DNA from: Eubacterium xylanophilum ATCC 35991
GTDB lineage: Bacteria; Bacillota; Clostridia; Lachnospirales; Lachnospiraceae
Assembly (NCBI RefSeq): GCF_000518685.1
Contig: NZ_KI912471.1
Coordinates: 140,948 to 204,947 of the forward strand
Length of the DNA stretch: 64,000 nt
Direction of reading: 5' to 3'
In this document: piece by piece, positions 62,437-64,000 of the stretch
Layout: each line of letters begins with the position of its first letter
Numbering within the stretch: position 1 is the first letter of the stretch
Notes under the pieces: model-generated
What the model was told of the DNA's origin: nothing
Database searches by the model: none
Seen by the model: the letters and a program-made list of their open reading frames with translations, nothing else
Position numbers and translations under genes: made by a program

Positions 62437-63903
62437 ATGAAAAAGAAACACAAGATACTTGTTTTTTTATTTTTTCCAATCATGCTGGCAGCATTCTTGA
62501 TATATACAATTTCAGGATTCCTAGTCAAATCTTTCAACGGACTTACTATGGAAGAAATCGTATTCCACTTGAAAGTACCTATGAAGGGAACCAGCAACAG
62601 CATGTTCAAGGATTACTTTAAGTATGCAAAGTGGGCTTATGTAATCTTCATTCCGGCATTACTTCTCATAGCAGTTATCATAAATGGATTTAAAAAGATC
62701 AAAGAATCCACCGCAGTGCTATGCTCATTTATTACTTTTGCCATGACTTGTCTCGCATATGCTATTTGCAAATTTGGGAAGGTTATGAAGATTCCATCTT
62801 ATATTGCAGGTCAGTTGCAAAAATCAGATTTTCTTGCCAACAATTATGTTGATCCCAAGAAGGCAAATATCTCACTTCCGGAAGAAAAGAGAAATCTTAT
62901 CTACATTTATCTCGAATCCATGGAATCAACTTATGCATCTAAGGCACACGGCGGAGCTATGAACGAAGAACTTATCCCTGAGTTATATCAGCTGGCCAGA
63001 GAAAATATACATTTTTCCAATACTGATAGGCTCGGTGGCGCTTCAGTATCTCTTGGCAGCACTTGGACAACCGGTGCAATGTTTACACAGTCAACCGGTT
63101 TACCACTCACTCTTCCATTAAAATCAAAGCGCTTCAAGGATGGAGAGTTTCTTCCAAAGTTCACTGCAATTGGTGATATTTTGGCAGAGAATGGATACAA
63201 CCAAGAGATCATCGTTGGTTCAGACCTAGCATTCGGTGGAAGAAAAATGTTCTATGAGTCACATGGAAATTACAAGATTTTTGATTACAAATCAGCTGTT
63301 AATGATGGCAAACTTCCTCCAAAATATTACAAATGGTGGGGATTTGAGGACCAGAAACTCTTCAAATTTGCAAAAGAGGAGTTATATAGATTGGCTGAAA
63401 AAGACGAACCATTTAACTTGACTCTCTTGACTGTAGACACCCATCATATCGGTGGATATAAATGCGAACTCTGCGGAAACGAGCACGAGAATAACTATGA
63501 AAATGTTCTGTCATGTAGCTCAAAGCAAGTTGCCAAGTTTCTCGATTGGCTTAAGGATCAAGACTTCTACGAGAATACCACAGTTGTTCTCGTTGGAGAC
63601 CATCCTACTATGGATAATATTTATATATCTGACAGATATGACGGCAGCGTCAAGAGATGTGTATATAATTGCTTCATCAATCCAAGCAAAGAACTGAAAG
63701 TACACTCAGACCGACTGCCTAACAGAAACTTCAATACATTCGATATCTTCCCAACTACGATGGCTGCTCTTGGTGCCAAGTGGGATGGCTCAAGGCTTGG
63801 AATCGGAACCAATCTTTTCTCCGACGATCCAACGCTTAATGAGAAATACGGAAGTGAATATATAGAAAGTGAATTAGCAAAACAAGCTAGTATTTATAAT
63901 TGA
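62437..63903 (+). CDS. LTA synthase / phosphoglycerol transferase family sulfatase
   Basis: 488 residues. Three N-terminal membrane helices (~5-27, ~60-82, ~90-112), fewer than the five of LtaS, then an extracellular sulfatase-fold domain: LIYIYLESMESTYAS, the nucleophile region GSTWTTGAMFTQSTGLPL, VDTHHIGGYKCELCGNEHEN with paired Cys, and VVLVGDHPTMDN. The WTTGAM...GLPL wording is closer to MdoB-type phosphoglycerol transferases than to LtaS. It probably moves glycerol phosphate from phosphatidylglycerol to a surface glycan or glycolipid. Start at 62437 with GGGAGG upstream. Single gene; acceptor unknown. Confidence 0.86.
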   Translation: MKKKHKILVFLFFPIMLAAFLIYTISGFLVKSFNGLTMEEIVFHLKVPMKGTSNSMFKDYFKYAKWAYVIFIPALLLIAVIINGFKKIKESTAVLCSFITFAMTCLAYAICKFGKVMKIPSYIAGQLQKSDFLANNYVDPKKANISLPEEKRNLIYIYLESMESTYASKAHGGAMNEELIPELYQLARENIHFSNTDRLGGASVSLGSTWTTGAMFTQSTGLPLTLPLKSKRFKDGEFLPKFTAIGDILAENGYNQEIIVGSDLAFGGRKMFYESHGNYKIFDYKSAVNDGKLPPKYYKWWGFEDQKLFKFAKEELYRLAEKDEPFNLTLLTVDTHHIGGYKCELCGNEHENNYENVLSCSSKQVAKFLDWLKDQDFYENTTVVLVGDHPTMDNIYISDRYDGSVKRCVYNCFINPSKELKVHSDRLPNRNFNTFDIFPTTMAALGAKWDGSRLGIGTNLFSDDPTLNEKYGSEYIESELAKQASIYN

Positions 63904-63904
63904 T

Positions 63905-63946
63905 GTCTTACGACCGCAGGGAGTAAGACCAGCGACATGCGATTCC
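63905..63946 (+). repeat. Dispersed GTCTTAC hairpin element
   Basis: GTCTTAC 63905-63911, GTAAGAC 63923-63929, then CAGCGACATGCGATTCC. It starts 2 bases after the stop codon of the LTA-synthase family gene and just before its terminator. Confidence 0.85.
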
Positions 63947-63949
63947 GAA

Positions 63950-63992
63950 AAAGGGTATAACCATATAGGCTATACCCTTTCATCATTTTTTT
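63950..63992 (+). terminator. Terminator of the LTA-synthase family gene
   Basis: AAAGGGTAT (63950-63958) pairs with ATACCCTTT (63972-63980), followed by CATCA and a run of seven or more T. Confidence 0.85.
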
Positions 63993-64000
63993 AGAATAAT

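Overview
This window looks like a chromosomal segment of a low-GC Gram-positive anaerobe of the Lachnospiraceae (Clostridium cluster XIVa, Butyrivibrio-like). I infer this from protein content (a DUF5688 protein, a STAS-kinase fusion, a GH120 beta-xylosidase, an NADP-type GdhA, a fused PheA, a choice-of-anchor A surface protein), AT-rich intergenic DNA with sigma-A type promoters, strong GGAGG-type ribosome binding sites and frequent GTG/TTG starts. The genus is not resolved. Most genes are on the minus strand.

Layout. 0-10 kb: 3' end of rqcH, a HisJ-type PHP phosphatase, a very acidic repeat protein, DNA ligase LigA with an RsuA/RluF-type pseudouridine synthase, a membrane-anchored hypothetical, Hsp33, tRNA-Arg(CCG) and a DUF5688 protein. 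10-12 kb: a GH120 beta-xylosidase. 12.3-26 kb: a minus-strand cluster of four very large exported proteins, which is the main accessory region. 26-33 kb: gdhA, a CYTH protein, the rplS-(degenerate lepB)-rbgA-lepB block, hisD and a cyclophilin. 33-36.5 kb: miaB-gph and an HtrA-like protease without PDZ. 36.6-44.2 kb: a one-carbon operon purM-purN-purD-glyA-folE-folP-folB/K-pheA. 44.5-47 kb: a DRE-TIM family enzyme, a small unknown protein and an MBL-fold protein. 46.8-57.3 kb: the translation/maturation operon rimP-nusA-ylxR-ylxQ-infB-rbfA-nrnA-truB-ribF-phosphoesterase-scpA-scpB, just downstream of tRNA-Glu(CTC). 57.4-64 kb: a STAS-kinase fusion, a repeat-filled intergenic region, an Ala/Pro/Thr-repeat surface protein with a long structured leader, a YbaK-type deacylase and an LTA-synthase/MdoB family enzyme.

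The best candidate for an undescribed system is the four-gene cluster at 12286-25967. It alternates two paralogous pairs. The first and last proteins share an N-terminal MABP-like beta-prism motif, a helical domain and internal membrane segments. The two middle ones are right-handed beta-helix proteins sharing a further module. Three of the four end in the same tail, T-[AG]-S-x-F-S-x-G followed by a transmembrane helix and a basic cluster. It looks like a protein-sorting signal, but no sorting enzyme is in the window.

Other notable items: a signal peptidase homologue that has lost both catalytic residues next to an intact one with a long disordered N-terminus; a six-copy palindromic array with an exact 61-bp period at 58775-59115, bracketed by copies of a dispersed GTCTTAC hairpin element; and a possible pseudoknot plus a 20-codon ORF in the ~300-nt leader of the choice-of-anchor A gene.
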